Part shown: positions 51,701 to 60,813 of the stretch, piece after piece
Layout of the letters: each line of letters begins with the position of its first letter
Position numbering within the stretch: the stretch's first letter is position 1
DNA from: Wolbachia endosymbiont (group B) of Gerris lacustris
GTDB lineage: Bacteria; Pseudomonadota; Alphaproteobacteria; Rickettsiales; Anaplasmataceae
DNA length: 64,000 nucleotides
NCBI RefSeq assembly: GCF_964028355.1
Contig: NZ_OZ034761.1
Span: 1,302,001-1,366,000 of the forward strand
Direction: 5' to 3'
The notes under the pieces: model-generated
What the model saw: only the letters and a program-made list of their open reading frames with translations
Told to the model about the DNA's origin: nothing
Database searches by the model: none
Made by a program: the position numbers and the translations under genes

Positions 51701-51859
51701 AGCTTGTATCTCTTGATTTTCGCCATCTAAAACTTCAAACTTTTCCTTTTCTTCAATGCCTGAATCTCCAGAATAGCGACGATCTTTGGTTATTTCTTGA
51801 TTCTTTTCTGTTCCCAAATTAACACAACTTGAATCTAGGGAGTCAGTTTGATTAACCAT
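48707..51859 (-). CDS. Large unrecognised protein with C-terminal membrane anchor
   Basis: 1050 residues, uninterrupted. The first 100 are acidic and polar, residues about 100-560 are helical repeat-like, and about 650-970 are a low-complexity, Ser/Glu/Asn-rich region. Two adjacent membrane helices follow near the C-terminus (VIAASMLAITGVATGIAVAV and VGITVGTCCLVIASIIYY) with a short tail. AGGAG lies 7 nt before the ATG. I recognise no family. It diverges from cifA across the region holding the conserved upstream element, parallel to the ankyrin-OTU gene. Tail anchoring suggests a surface-exposed or host-membrane role, which is inference. Confidence 0.75.
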   Translation of the reverse strand: MVNQTDSLDSSCVNLGTEKNQEITKDRRYSGDSGIEEKEKFEVLDGENQEIQANLCDTPPEDLSLENEILTNFPDGCDRSFTVELKDEDSYDIIPKNLTFAEIINILNQAVRGDNCEELDKVVQNIEDYEGRSITLDNVNLKSFCEQQLNLDLQDRSDHQHIYSNVLSQYKFDQENFECDYSVKELVLLAIAANDKLTERCQDILFAEGNLSLLPLLVGGQKYIEAFTEKFHSNDGVHGRLKDQAIQLVEPNKISFFSVIALRKEQELLNAIFVEYVLRDFGQVLKTSKPDPLYGVLETASLIKNEEFITIVLGAFERYINEPTKKASTEELLKKSFAALLETAISQEHISVIEYLCKRYTNSTGHVIYDVYEQAFADDKVITILRQQILKNIGARGRREIYNLVLKTALDAGNIAFIEHLCKECAECSNDVIGYLNQKFKNNEFDNIQESILIALSNVEYKNTDVIVKVLFYTEEIYQNASHNEQVIRQVIQNILKNATHYSIGQEDYSLVKEVCYLCTEEGAINVIFQEECGIFKSSIEKRIEDLEKENKLLQSEALREYNHSYLPGIVNGLAQTAYIAYDEYTKDPKDNKRRKNIDLIFSLMQIRNILQFSIDVQEYSCHECQGLWDEMHQTPGTFIIRKRSNNVADELEIPVITSDTLSENPGLESAASKQVEKDVLAQKGESDILDGMMVSIMDRISDNFEEDRVHSSDQNTRSIEKELSDAIFSFDYKAVECLVKRVKQEDNNAERIINRALEKAHETEVGKKDQQSKNKVKKIREFLAVESKSIGAAAGRQEVPVVEPKESESDSPNSEEEINEVRIPVIEAIESVATAMVSEMPSMATEESKSEPDNLNDEQDDQQNLTVPKVSSSVSEDVSTSRSNEEESVVITQGSQNDGEHDKVIPEEHQDDDAMQNMQPKTLVVDSNPSNTGVEGDEKKQALVQPTEPVSKNAQGNSKQPGYPNKNNPNPQDAKSKLPVIAASMLAITGVATGIAVAVYLEMLAVGITVGTCCLVIASIIYYRNKPSKSLENSNAEAVVNQITVQNIT

Positions 51860-52070
51860 ATCTTATCTCCTACTAATAACCAATTAAGTATAGCGCCAAA
51901 CAATAATCTTGCCAAGCAAATCATTAATTCCTTGATAAATAGGCTATCATTATCATCCGTCTCTCCGCCTTCCACGATACAAGCAATATTTTTTGAATGG
52001 GCATTTTTAGGTAAAATATTGCAATAACTAGTAGCAACAACAATTTAATTATTTACTTGTCCAAAAATCT
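51860..52070. other. Intergenic stretch upstream of the 1050-residue gene
   Basis: Non-coding and AT-rich. It must hold the promoter of the minus-strand gene; no clear boxes are seen. Confidence 0.4.
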
Positions 52071-52320
52071 AAAAAAGTACGTATATTTGTGAGAATAAGT
52101 TGCGCAAAAACGGGGTTATGAAAATAAAAACGAAAAATTGTTGCAACAAAGTTATGCAAAACAGTTCGTACGTGGATTTAGTAAAAGTGAGCCAATATAG
52201 CTGATTTTAGCGTATAGCAAAATCATTATATTGAAAAGTTCGCACGGATCTAGCGGTAGACCAACCCATCCCAAAACAAAAAGCTCTCACCGCCCTTGGT
52301 TTTGAGTGTTGGAAATGGCT
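52071..52320 (+). repeat. Conserved upstream element, copy 2 (upstream of cifA)
   Basis: About 250 bp homologous to 26473-26726 throughout, with long identical blocks such as TTATGCAAAACAGTTCGTA and CAAAACAAAAAGCTCTCAC. It ends 272 bp before the cifA start. There is no coding potential in common. Confidence 0.8.
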
Positions 52321-52497
52321 GTTTTGCTTGAGATATTAACAATATATTTTACTAAATTAATATTAATTTATTTACAGAAGAATTAAGGCAAGCTCGCGAC
52401 AAAAAAAATTTAAAATAAATAAGAGGTCATGTATTGAGCCTATTAAGGGCCTTTTGCCCAAAATTACTATAAGTCTGAAAAATTTTCTAAATAAGAA

Positions 52498-52525
52498 TTG
52501 ACAGGTTACAAAGGTGGAGTATGAT
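52498..52525 (+). promoter_or_regulatory. cifA promoter
   Basis: TTGACA at 52498-52503, 16-nt spacer, TATGAT at 52520-52525. The -35 box is perfect and the -10 box has one mismatch to TATAAT. Transcription would start near 52532, giving a leader of about 60 nt. Confidence 0.65.
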
Positions 52526-52579
52526 GTTGAAACTGGTATGGAGTTTATAAATTATTATAGCTCTGTATGCTTTTTTTAT

Positions 52580-52584
52580 GGAGG
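52580..52584 (+). promoter_or_regulatory. cifA ribosome binding site
   Basis: GGAGG, 8 nt before the ATG at 52593. It overlaps an upstream in-frame ATG at 52578, so it favours 52593 as the start. Confidence 0.6.
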
Positions 52585-53744
52585 TAAGAATTATGGACTG
52601 TGATGAACTAAGAAAAGCTGTTTTCTCTATTGTTAAGGATGATGATCCTTACAAAGAATCTAAACAACTTCAATTGAAAAATTGGTGCGGTGCATTTTTG
52701 CCTTTGTTTGATACCTGGGGTGAAACAAAACTTCCATTCTTTTTAGATGTATTATCGAATGAAGAATGTTGGGAAAAAACCGATACGATACATGGTATTA
52801 AACTCAATAGAAGAGTAGTTGCTAAAAAGATGATTGAACCCCAGAGTTGGAAGAGTACAAGCAATCCACTAAAGGACTTTTATCTCTACCAAATCGCATG
52901 TTGGTGTTGCTTAGAAGAAGATATAATTTCTCTATTTGAACATTTTAAACAGGAAGATAAAATAAAAGATGGAGATTCAGATGCACTAAAAAAATTAGTT
53001 AAATCAGTAAGTGGAAGTTGGTGTACAGATGCAATGATGCAATTTTGGTCACATTTTGTTAGTGGATACATTTCCGAGTTAGATCTAAAAGGTCAGCATC
53101 CGTATGTCTTTGGTTTACATCGTGCAGCAATAAGTTCAAATAGAAGACGTGTAGAAGCAGTAGAATTTTTTTGGAATAAGATAAAATCATTACCTGAAAG
53201 TGAGTTAAGTGCTCGAGAGAAAGATGAAGTTTTCATGAGAATTGCAGTGCATGCAGCACACGATAATGGCTATCCTGATGTGTTTGAATTTTGTTTAAGT
53301 CAGATAAGTCCTGATAAATATTCAGAGCTTTTGAAAAGAGATTTGAAGAAAAATGGTTACTATGGATCTCTAAATGTAATGAACGACATGCTTAATTTTG
53401 ATAAATTTCAGGAACTATTTGATTGTTTAAAACCAAGTGATGTTAAAGAAGATGATTACCGTCTCTGGGTAAATTTCATGACAAGAGACTGTCCGGAGTG
53501 TTATTTGGATAAAGGTGTAAATGTTTTTATGCACATGTGGAAAAAGAGGGGTTTTGATGATCATTGTGTTTTGATATTAGACAAAGAAATGATGAATGAT
53601 TGTTTCTTTCAAGGAAGGTTTTTAGTGCCTTTGATTGAGAAGGTTTATATGGAGCCAGTGTGGGCAATGTTAGATAAGGCTAATTCTAGGCAAATCAAGG
53701 AGTTTATGTTTTCTGAGAAAGCAAATTATATACGTTCTATATTA

Positions 53745-54607
53745 GAACCTGTACATGATCTCAAGAAAGGAATAAACTAAGAGATAATGTATATAAGTTA
53801 GGATATATGAGGAGTGTATACCCAAGTGATATAAGTCGGGAAAGATTTGAGATTATATTACCAGATCTAGAATCCTGTAGAAAAAAAACAAAACCAAGAA
53901 AACTGGATTTATATGAGTTATTTTGCGGTGTACTTTATGTGCTAAAAAGTGGCTGTCAGTGGCGAATGCTACCAAAAGAGTTTCCAAAATGGCGCAATTG
54001 TTACGATTACTTCAAGAGATGGAGTAAAAAACCGAATGAAGATAGAGAAAGTGTTCTAGAAATTGTCTTAAAAAAAATTAGTTGGAGAGGTTCGTTTCAA
54101 CAGTGGTCGGAATACAAAAACAAGCTTCTGCATCATTGATGCTCAAAGTGTAAAAAACACCGATATTGCTGAAGAAAAAGGTTATGATGCCGGCAAGAAA
54201 ATTTCAGGAATAAAGCGTCATATTGCAGTAGATACGCAAGGTTTGCCACATGCAATTTATATTACTACAGCTAATATCGGAGATCGTACTGCTGCTGTAG
54301 AGATGATTTGTAACGCAAGAAAAAATCTTTCCGAAGTTCAAAATATACTAGTTGATGCAGGTTATACAGGAGAAAATTTTGCAACTCAAATAAAAACGAC
54401 TATTGGTGCAACCGTTGAAGTAATAAAACGAAGTGAATTACATACCTTTGTTGTATTGCCAAAAAGGTGGGTTGTAGAGCGTTCTTTTGCTTGGCTGGAA
54501 AAGTGTAGACGGTTATGGAAAAATTGCGAGCGTAAACTCAATACTAGACTACAAATGGTCGTTCTAGCTTTTACTGCCTTGCTCCTCAAAAGATTATGAA
54601 CAGGCTC
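53745..54607 (+). mobile_element. IS5-type element, copy D
   Basis: 863 bp flanked by TTA at 53742-53744 and 54608-54610: a simple insertion in cifA codon 384. Confidence 0.94.
53807..54599 (+). CDS. IS5-type transposase (copy D)
   Basis: Frames 53807-54139 and 54243-54599, identical in protein sequence to the other copies. Confidence 0.87.
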
Positions 54608-56186
54608 TTAGAACAAAGAGATCGTGTTTCATTAAATAAGTTTTTAGCGTATGGTAAGTCTGCTGATGAAGAAGTTAATCCAAGAAAAATACCTGGCCCA
54701 AGTGGTGATTTAGCTGAGGTAGAGATTAGTAAACAATCTTATGTGGGGTTAGGCGATCATTAAAAATATTATATGTCTAAAAGGAGGGTTATATGCCTAA
54801 AAGAAAACAAGGAGAAGTCGATAATCAAGGAGTGCAGGATTTTGAATTAATAGAGCTACTAATTCGAGAGAAAGCGGAAGTTAGTCAACCTGGCCCAAGT
54901 ACTTCAGCCCCAAAGGGGAGTGATTTTGAGTCTTTCAAAGCAAGGTTTCAATCGTATGTTGACCAGGTTCCATCGTATTTACATTCAGTAGGTAAAGAAG
55001 GGTTTTTTCCGCATTTCTTTTTGGGAAGCTTTTCTACTTTGGTAGACACAGAAATTGCAACAAAGCTGAATATTGAGAAAGTATATTTTAGTTTTGATAG
55101 TGCAAAGACTCTAAAAGTAGCTGTTATAAAAAATAAAGAAATCAAAAGCCCAGATGATGTTGCTGATAAAGTAAAGCTCTTTGTTATTGCAGAATCTGGT
55201 AGCACAAAGAAAAAGTTTAGTTATGGTGAGTTAGATAAGATATTAGGCAATACTAAAGTCGCCAGGAATAACATTGTGAGGCTAGCTAGAGATCAAGGTG
55301 AGCTAGGTGTGAGATTGGTAGAAATCACTAGAGAAAAAGATGCCAAAGGGAGAATGGCAGGAATATCTGTTGATGTAAAAAGTAACAATTTGGACAAGGA
55401 TACTTCTGCAATCCATGAATTTAAGGAAATAAAAAAGGGGCTATGGAATAATCCAGAAAGTGATATAGCGAAGCTGACTAATCCTGATGTAAAAAGAGTG
55501 AAAGAACCTGTTCAAAATATTCTTAAAAAAGTTAGTGAAATTCACTCTGGGTATAGGGATTCACTTGTTTACGCTGATCAAGCACGAGAAGCAGCACATC
55601 ATGGGTTTATAGCAGGTGCTCTTGTTAATTTTCGCTATAGACATAATCTTAGAGTTTACCTCGAGCAGTTTGCAGGGAGAGGTTACGCTGATATTGTTCT
55701 AGTGCCTCGTGGTAAGGATAGGTCATTAAATGCTGTTCCAATTATTATTGAATTAAAAGCAGGAACAGCTGCTGGTACAACGCCAGGTAATGCATTAGAG
55801 CAAGCAAAGGATTATGCAAAAGGCTTTCAGCCAAATACAATGCGTGTTTTAACCGTTTCAGATAATGTGTTATGTGTAGGATTAAATTTGGATTCAACTG
55901 AAGGTGAAAAGTTTTCAATGCATATATCTCCACCTGCTGACAGGAAGCTTGATCGACCTACGATACAGAAACTTCTAGAAGTAACTTCAAGTTGGAGTGG
56001 TGAAGAAAGTGCGATCGCTGATCTTAAAAAGGAAATAAAGCAGCCACTAGAACGTATTTATCATACATTTCCTGGTACTCCAGAGAAAGGAGGTAATTAC
56101 TTTAGTAGATTTCTATTAGGGCAACTTCTTCTTGCTAACGAGTTCGAGAGAATTCATTTAGAGAAATCCGTGTTTTTATATAATGA

Positions 56187-57289
56187 TACCAACTCTCATT
56201 ATTAATGAACCAAATAAGAAGCATTGCAGAGTTGTTTAACCGTGGAAGGGGAAAGAGAGGTAATAAATTTACACAAAGCGCTCTCAAGCAGAACAATTGT
56301 ATCGTAGATTTTATTGCGCAAAATGTTCTGTTTTATATATAACCAAAACCTCTCAACAGGATTGAGGTCAGGTGAGTATGGTGGTAGGTATATAATTTCG
56401 ATATTTTTAGGTATCTTTAAACTTTTTGACTTATGCCAACTAGCGCAATCCATCACGAGAAAAGCCTTTCGTATTCCTAAATATTGCGACATCTGTTCAA
56501 GGAATATATTTATACAAGCAGTGTTGACGTTTGGTGCAAATAAGCTAAAATTCTCTCCATTTCTGGGATTAACTGCACTATAGAGATAAAAATTTTCCCT
56601 ACCTAATTTTACCTTAACCTGTGTCCTACTGCCTTTTTTAAACCACCCATGTCCAACTTTTGAATGTGTACCAAACCGTGATTCATCGAAGAAAAATAGC
56701 TCTTTTTCAGAATGCATGACAATAGTTTCATTGAGGTTTTTTTTTAAACTCCTCTTGCTTATTTTTATCCTGTCCACTATGAACTGGTCTTGGTGTGATA
56801 TATGAGAATTTCATTCTTTGCATATTACGATGTATTGTGGATTTGCTGATATTCAAACCAAATCTTTCTTGGATTCTTATTCTCATTTCTCTAATAGTAA
56901 TATTGGGGTTTTCCTCTATCCACACCTCAATTTGTTCAAGTTGACTTTGGTTCAATATAGTTTTTCTACGGCATTGAGGTGGAGAAAATAATTTTTCTTC
57001 TCTTCCAAATTTTATGTGCTTTATCCATGTAGTAATTGCCTTTCTCGAAATGCAACATATTTTTGCTACAGCTGTTATACTGTGCTTTTTTGCTGCAATT
57101 ACAGCATTTAGTTTTTTTGCAACATACGCATTATTTCTTACTTTCTTCAGCATCTCTTTTGCTGATTCCACCACTTTTTCATCCAATAATTTTGATCTTA
57201 ATGCCATCTAAACCTCGCTATTTTACTTACTCCAGTATGGCTTTTTTTCCATTATTGTCTATTCGTTGCTTGTATAGCGGGAATTGGTA
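56187..57289 (-). mobile_element. IS630-type element, copy 7
   Basis: 1103 bp flanked by TGA at 56184-56186 and 57290-57292: a simple insertion in cifB codon 465. Confidence 0.94.
56202..57207 (-). CDS. IS630-type transposase (copy 7)
   Basis: Frames 57207-56728 and 56777-56202. It has a private Arg to Cys change (SPPQCRRK). Confidence 0.87.
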
Positions 57290-59374
57290 TGAGTACCCAC
57301 TTGCTTCTTCTACAAGGTCAGGTGCACAATCAACTGAAAGGCCTGTAACAACATTTATGCTGACTAAAGGAAATCAAGGACAGGATAAAGAGGTGTTTAT
57401 TTTTCACATTAAAGAGGGAGGAAAAGGAGAGTTTAGTGAGAAGAAAATACCCATTAACCTACCAGCAGTTGGTAAAATAACAGAGGTATGTATAAGTTTA
57501 CAAGAGGAAAGAAAATCAGATTTTTTCGATGTAGAGAAGGTTAATAGATATAATTCTTTGAATGAGTATAAAGGGGAAAAAGAATCTTTTAATGGAGAAT
57601 GGAAAAACATTCCTTATCCTGCCGAGTTGAAGGAGACATTTGATGCAGTACTAGAGTCTCAGCTTGCTTCTTCACAAGATCAATCTCAATCAATAGGAAA
57701 GTATAAGGAGTTATTTGGAAAATTAGGTGAGGCAATGCTACCTTTTAAATTTCTAATAGAAAAAGAAGCACATACTCAAGCTGTATTTCATGGAGCATTT
57801 AGCCACTATAGTGATATAAAGCTGGGAGGGTCACAAGAAAACAGAGCATTAGTATTAACAGAATTTCAAACTGGAAGAGGAAAGCGTATTGATATGGTCG
57901 TGCATGGTATTAAGTTTGCAGATCAAGCTAGCAGTGCTACAGAATACGATCCAGTAGGATTAGAACTTAAAGGACCAAGGGAGGGTAAGACAGCTGATGC
58001 ATTGGTAAAGGAGGCAAATGATCAGATAAATACAGAGTATGTAAAAGGTGTAACTTACAAAACACTTACAGATGGAAAAGAAGTGGCCTTTATGGGTGTT
58101 GTGTTTGATAAAGGTGCGAATAATGCAGATTCTCTTATTTTAATGAGCAAAGATGAGTTTGCTTCTGTTAAAGTAATTCATAGCTCTATCTTTAGTTTTA
58201 GTCAGCAACAATGTTCTAAAGGAAGGAAACAGCGCAGTACAGGTATGGCCTGTATAGATTCACGTGATGAAGAAGAGATTACAAAGGAAGAAAAAGAAAG
58301 ATTTATTAAAGAGTTGTTTGGTATTGAAGCTTATGACACAAAAATTATAACTATAGATTCTCCTCAAGTGAGGATTGATGGTGGTAAAATGAGTGTAAAA
58401 TTCAAAGACAATGACGGTAATGATAAAGAATTAATAATAGATGATACTGCAAGTATTAAGAGTATAGAAAATTATATACTGGATGAGAAAAATCTTGAGA
58501 TAAAGTTAAAAGTAAGCAGCGATAAAGAGTATGCTATAATAGAAGAAATTAAAGAGCAAGGTAGCGAATATTACTTAAGAATTGATGATTATAGAATAAA
58601 ATTGGATAGTATATTTCAAGATGGGAAAGAAGTAATCTTTGATAAATTACATCAACTATCAAATGATAAGCAGTTGTTAGAGAATAAAAGATACATTGAA
58701 GATATAGGTGATGTTCAAACTAATCAAGATTACAATAATATTGTAGAGGAGATTAAACAGAACTTGTTAGCAAAAGGGGTTAGAGAAGATACTTTCAACA
58801 GGTTTAAAAGTCATTTTGATGATCTTGGTGAAAAAGTTTTTACAGATTATATTAGTAATGTAGAAAGCAGCCTTCAAGAAAAAGGAATTGCATTTGATCG
58901 TAATAAATTTGATTCAGCAAAAATAAAAGGAGCAAAAGGTGGAAAGTTTTTTTCCATGATGGCCATATATGACTTGCTTGATAGTATAGGTGATACATCA
59001 ACACTTGGACGACATGATAATAATGCTTTAAAGCAAGTATTTGGTATCAATGGTATACTAGATGCTATGGATGATGTTAGGACGAGTGTAAGTATTTCTC
59101 CTAATAGTAAGGTAGGGAAAATGATTGGTAAAATACCAGGGCCTGCACGTCAAGCTTTTGTTAAGGTTATCAGTAATCCTGTAGTTCAAAGTATTACATT
59201 TGCAACCATTGCTTATCAATTTGGATATAGCGTAAATGAAATAGCTCAAGGTAATCATCATCCACTGAATTATTATTGGACAGCTAGCAGTGGTGTAAAA
59301 CTAGCAAGTATGAGCATAAGGCCTATAAGTGCAGGAGTTAGTTTTTCAATGAGAAGTGTAAGTGCAACTACTAA

Positions 59375-60477
59375 TACCAACTCTCATTATTAATGAACCA
59401 AATAAGAAGCATTGCAGAGTTGTTTAACCGTGGAAGGGGAAAGAGAGGTAATAAATTTACACAAAGCGCTCTCAAGCAGAACAATTGTATCGTAGATTTT
59501 ATTGCGCAAAATGTTCTGTTTTATATATAACCAAAACCTCTCAACAGGATTGAGGTCAGGTGAGTATGGTGGTAGGTATATAATTTCGATATTTTTAGGT
59601 ATCTTTAAACTTTTTGACTTATGCCAACTAGCGCAATCCATCACGAGAAAAGCCTTTCGTATTCCTAAATATTGCGACATCTGTTCAAGGAATATATTTA
59701 TACAAGCAGTGTTGACGTTTGGTGCGAATAAGCTAAAATTCTCTCCATTTCTGGGATTAACTGCACTATAGAGATAAAAATTTTCCCTACCTAATTTTAC
59801 CTTAACCTGTGTCCTACTGCCTTTTTTAAACCACCCATGTCCAACTTTTGAATGTGTACCAAACCGTGATTCATCGAAGAAAAATAGCTCTTTTTCAGAA
59901 TGCATGACAATAGTTTCATTGAGGTTTTTTTTTAAACTCCTCTTGCTTATTTTTATCCTGTCCACTATGAACTGGTCTTGGTGTGATATATGAGAATTTC
60001 ATTCTTTGCATATTACGATGTATTGTGGATTTGCTGATATTCAAACCAAATCTTTCTTGGATTCTTATTCTCATTTCTCTAATAGTAATATTGGGGTTTT
60101 CCTCTATCCACACCTCAATTTGTTCAAGTTGACTTTGGTTCAATATAGTTTTTCTACGGCGTTGAGGTGGAGAAAATAATTTTTCTTTTCTTCCAAATTT
60201 TATGTGCTTTATCCATGTAGTAATTGCCTTTCTCGAAATGCAACATATTTTTGCTACAGCTGTTATACTGTGCTTTTTTGCTGCAATTACAGCATTTAGT
60301 TTTTTTGCAACATACGCATTATTTCTTACTTTCTTCAGCATCTCTTTTGCTGATTCCACCACTTTTTCATCCAATAATTTTGATCTTAATGCCATCTAAA
60401 CCTCGCTATTTTACTTACTCCAGTATGGCTTTTTTTCCATTATTGTCTATTCGTTGCTTGTATAGCGGGAATTGGTA
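59375..60477 (-). mobile_element. IS630-type element, copy 8 (mismatched flanks)
   Basis: 1103 bp. The left flank TAA (59372-59374) is in cifB and the right flank TTA (60478-60480) in an IS256 fragment. It is a recombination joint between two formerly separate insertions. Confidence 0.93.
59390..60395 (-). CDS. IS630-type transposase (copy 8)
   Basis: Frames 60395-59916 and 59965-59390. It has a private Glu to Lys change (FGRKEKLF). Confidence 0.87.
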
Positions 60478-60733
60478 TTAGCAGCTCAAATGAGCCTGCA
60501 CTCGTGCGTAAAGTTTTTGCGTTTCTCCCATTTCTTCGGTTATTTTCTTCACTTTCAGCTGACATGTAGCTTTCTATTTCACCTTCCAGACTTGCCTCTA
60601 GCAACCTTTTTATAAACGGTGTTAATGCTCCATCTCTTCCTGTCAATGGTCTTCCTTCTCGTATAGATGACAGGATATTTGTTTCTAATTCTTTATAATC
60701 TACCAAACCAGTAGTTCTATTTGCTTGACTCAT
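60478..60733 (-). pseudogene. IS256 transposase, N-terminal fragment
   Basis: Starts MSQANRTTGLVDYKELE like the full copies and stops at IS630 after SAGSFELL. The catalytic domain is missing, so it is inactive. Confidence 0.88.
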
Positions 60734-60803
60734 ATCAAACCTCCATTTTTTATATCAATTTATTACTTTTTTTTCGGTTTGACACACTTTTTTGAACGTT
60801 CCC
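60478..60803 (-). mobile_element. IS256-type element, fragment III
   Basis: 326 bp: the right end of the element (GTTCCC end at 60803) and the first 85 or so transposase codons, cut by IS630 copy 8. It ends 10 bp from the secA stop codon. Confidence 0.9.
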
Positions 60804-60813
60804 CTTGCAATAG

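Larger units (their letters stand above)
52593..54763 (+). pseudogene. cifA: Cytoplasmic incompatibility factor CifA, interrupted by IS5
   Basis: Parts 52593-53744 and 54611-54763 form one gene. Removing IS5 copy D and one TTA restores 435 codons (434 aa), with RSILEQRDRVSLN across the joint. CifA is the WO-encoded rescue factor and, with CifB, the cause of cytoplasmic incompatibility. I recognise it from its place directly before a CifB-type nuclease gene and its all-helical, Cys/Trp-rich sequence (QIACWCCLEEDIISLFEHF, SGSWCTDAMMQFWSHF). Length fits CifA of the shorter types. The cifB start is 29 bp downstream. The insertion removes the last 50 residues and adds IS-encoded ones, so function is doubtful. 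Confidence 0.85.
54793..59374 (+). pseudogene. cifB: Cytoplasmic incompatibility factor CifB, dual nuclease, broken by IS630
   Basis: Parts 54793-56186 and 57293-59374 join in frame (VFLYNEYPLASS) when IS630 copy 7 is removed, and continue at 30707-30443 on the other strand, giving at least 1247 residues. Two PD-(D/E)XK nuclease domains keep their catalytic residues. The first has Asp300, Glu320-Leu-Lys322 and Gln337 (GYADIVLV, IIIELKAG). The second has Asp665, Glu689-Leu-Lys691 and Gln709 (KRIDMVVHG, VGLELKGP). A long C-terminal region follows with a hydrophobic, glycine-rich part (residues about 1080-1247). No ULP1-type deubiquitinase is seen. The extended tail suggests the large type V CifB group, with moderate certainty. 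AAGGAGG lies 6 nt before the ATG. Confidence 0.85.

Noticed and set aside
57036..57289. A 785-residue frame appears to start here
   Set aside because: The first 85 codons are antisense IS630 sequence. The real protein part begins at the IS border and belongs to cifB.
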